From assembly GCA_947579605.1 (NCBI GenBank), contig OX388321.1, positions 15,243,614-15,307,613 of the forward strand: a stretch of 64,000 bases of DNA. Direction: 5' to 3'. The stretch is from Athripsodes cinereus (lineage: Eukaryota; Arthropoda; Insecta; Trichoptera; Leptoceridae). Positions 63,836-64,000 of the stretch are shown one piece after another. The notes beneath the pieces are model-generated. The model was not told the DNA's origin. It saw only the letters and a program-made list of their open reading frames with translations, and did no database searches. The position numbers and the translations under genes are program-made. Each line of letters opens with the position of its first letter. The stretch's first letter is position 1.

Positions 63836-64000
63836 CACATTATCTGTGATTATTTTTAAGAGGTAAGATCAATATCATTAATTCAGCGAAGACGTATGTC
63901 ATCCATACTGAACCTTTTACTTTTCATCAGCTCTGAGAAGACAATTGACATCTTCATTGAATGTACTGGCTTCCCCATACATGTTCATATATAGATAAAG
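63836..64000. other. Window end, nothing recognised
   Basis: There is AT-rich sequence to the edge, with no feature. Confidence 0.4.

Noticed and set aside
1..64000. tRNA, rRNA, CRISPR or replication-origin features
   Set aside because: tRNA-like B boxes occur only inside SINE copies with divergent bodies. No rRNA, array or origin pattern was seen.

Overview
The window looks like intergenic or intronic DNA from an AT-rich insect genome. Its short words (many TAGGTACCTA-type strings), its tRNA-derived SINEs and its repeat tails would suit a lepidopteran, but that placement is a low-confidence guess. I see no intact host gene, no tRNA or rRNA gene, no CRISPR array and no operon. Everything I can name is transposable-element DNA, mostly 5'-truncated or decayed, separated by AT-rich sequence in which I see nothing.

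The main finding is a dense group of Penelope-like element (PLE) copies. Two keep part of the PLE reading frame: 12675-13851, with a GIY-YIG endonuclease domain, and 15059-15558, with the frame downstream of it. At least nine more are short fold-back insertions with the same plan: two inverted arms, a 37-49 bp non-inverted tail on one side, and in most cases an 11-14 bp target-site duplication (TSD). They lie at 22568-23012, 28809-29114, about 30985-31193, 40996-41298, 46155-46445, 46601-46833, 50926-51095, 52700-53227 and 52935-53192. The arms carry hammerhead-ribozyme cores, with CUGANGA, a stem II hairpin, GAAA, a 4-6 nt palindromic stem III, and then UC or UU before a strand that pairs back to form stem I. 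Good cores occur at 12745-12787 (-), 13697-13739 (+), 28860-28904 (-), 41132-41169 (+), 46693-46739 (+) and 52994-53030 (-). A core with weak stem I is at 46331-46375. Decayed relatives are at 11719-11991, 15159-15201, 22675-22708, 31098-31140 and 34856-35044. One fold-back is nested in another, and another is nested in a non-LTR remnant.

Other elements: (i) non-LTR family A, 3' reverse-transcriptase ends with a GATGAT tail and 12 bp TSDs (6202-6722, 35836-36569, several fragments); (ii) family B, a reverse-transcriptase fragment retaining YADD, with an 11 bp TSD (41474-42372); (iii) family C, two decayed copies, the second split by a 2,005 bp TG...CA insertion with a 5 bp TSD that is probably a solo LTR (55139-57143); (iv) family D, two decayed copies (14003-14290 and 30880-31495); (v) an internally deleted piggyBac element with TTAA sites (21472-22467); (vi) a transposase-like remnant (32340-32890); (vii) SINE1 with seven copies and SINE2 with two near-full copies, each with a pol III B box; and (viii) interspersed repeats R3, R4 and R5.

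The only assembly gap (13298-13497) is flanked by an identical 77 bp sequence on both sides, so it is probably a scaffolding artefact inside the first PLE.
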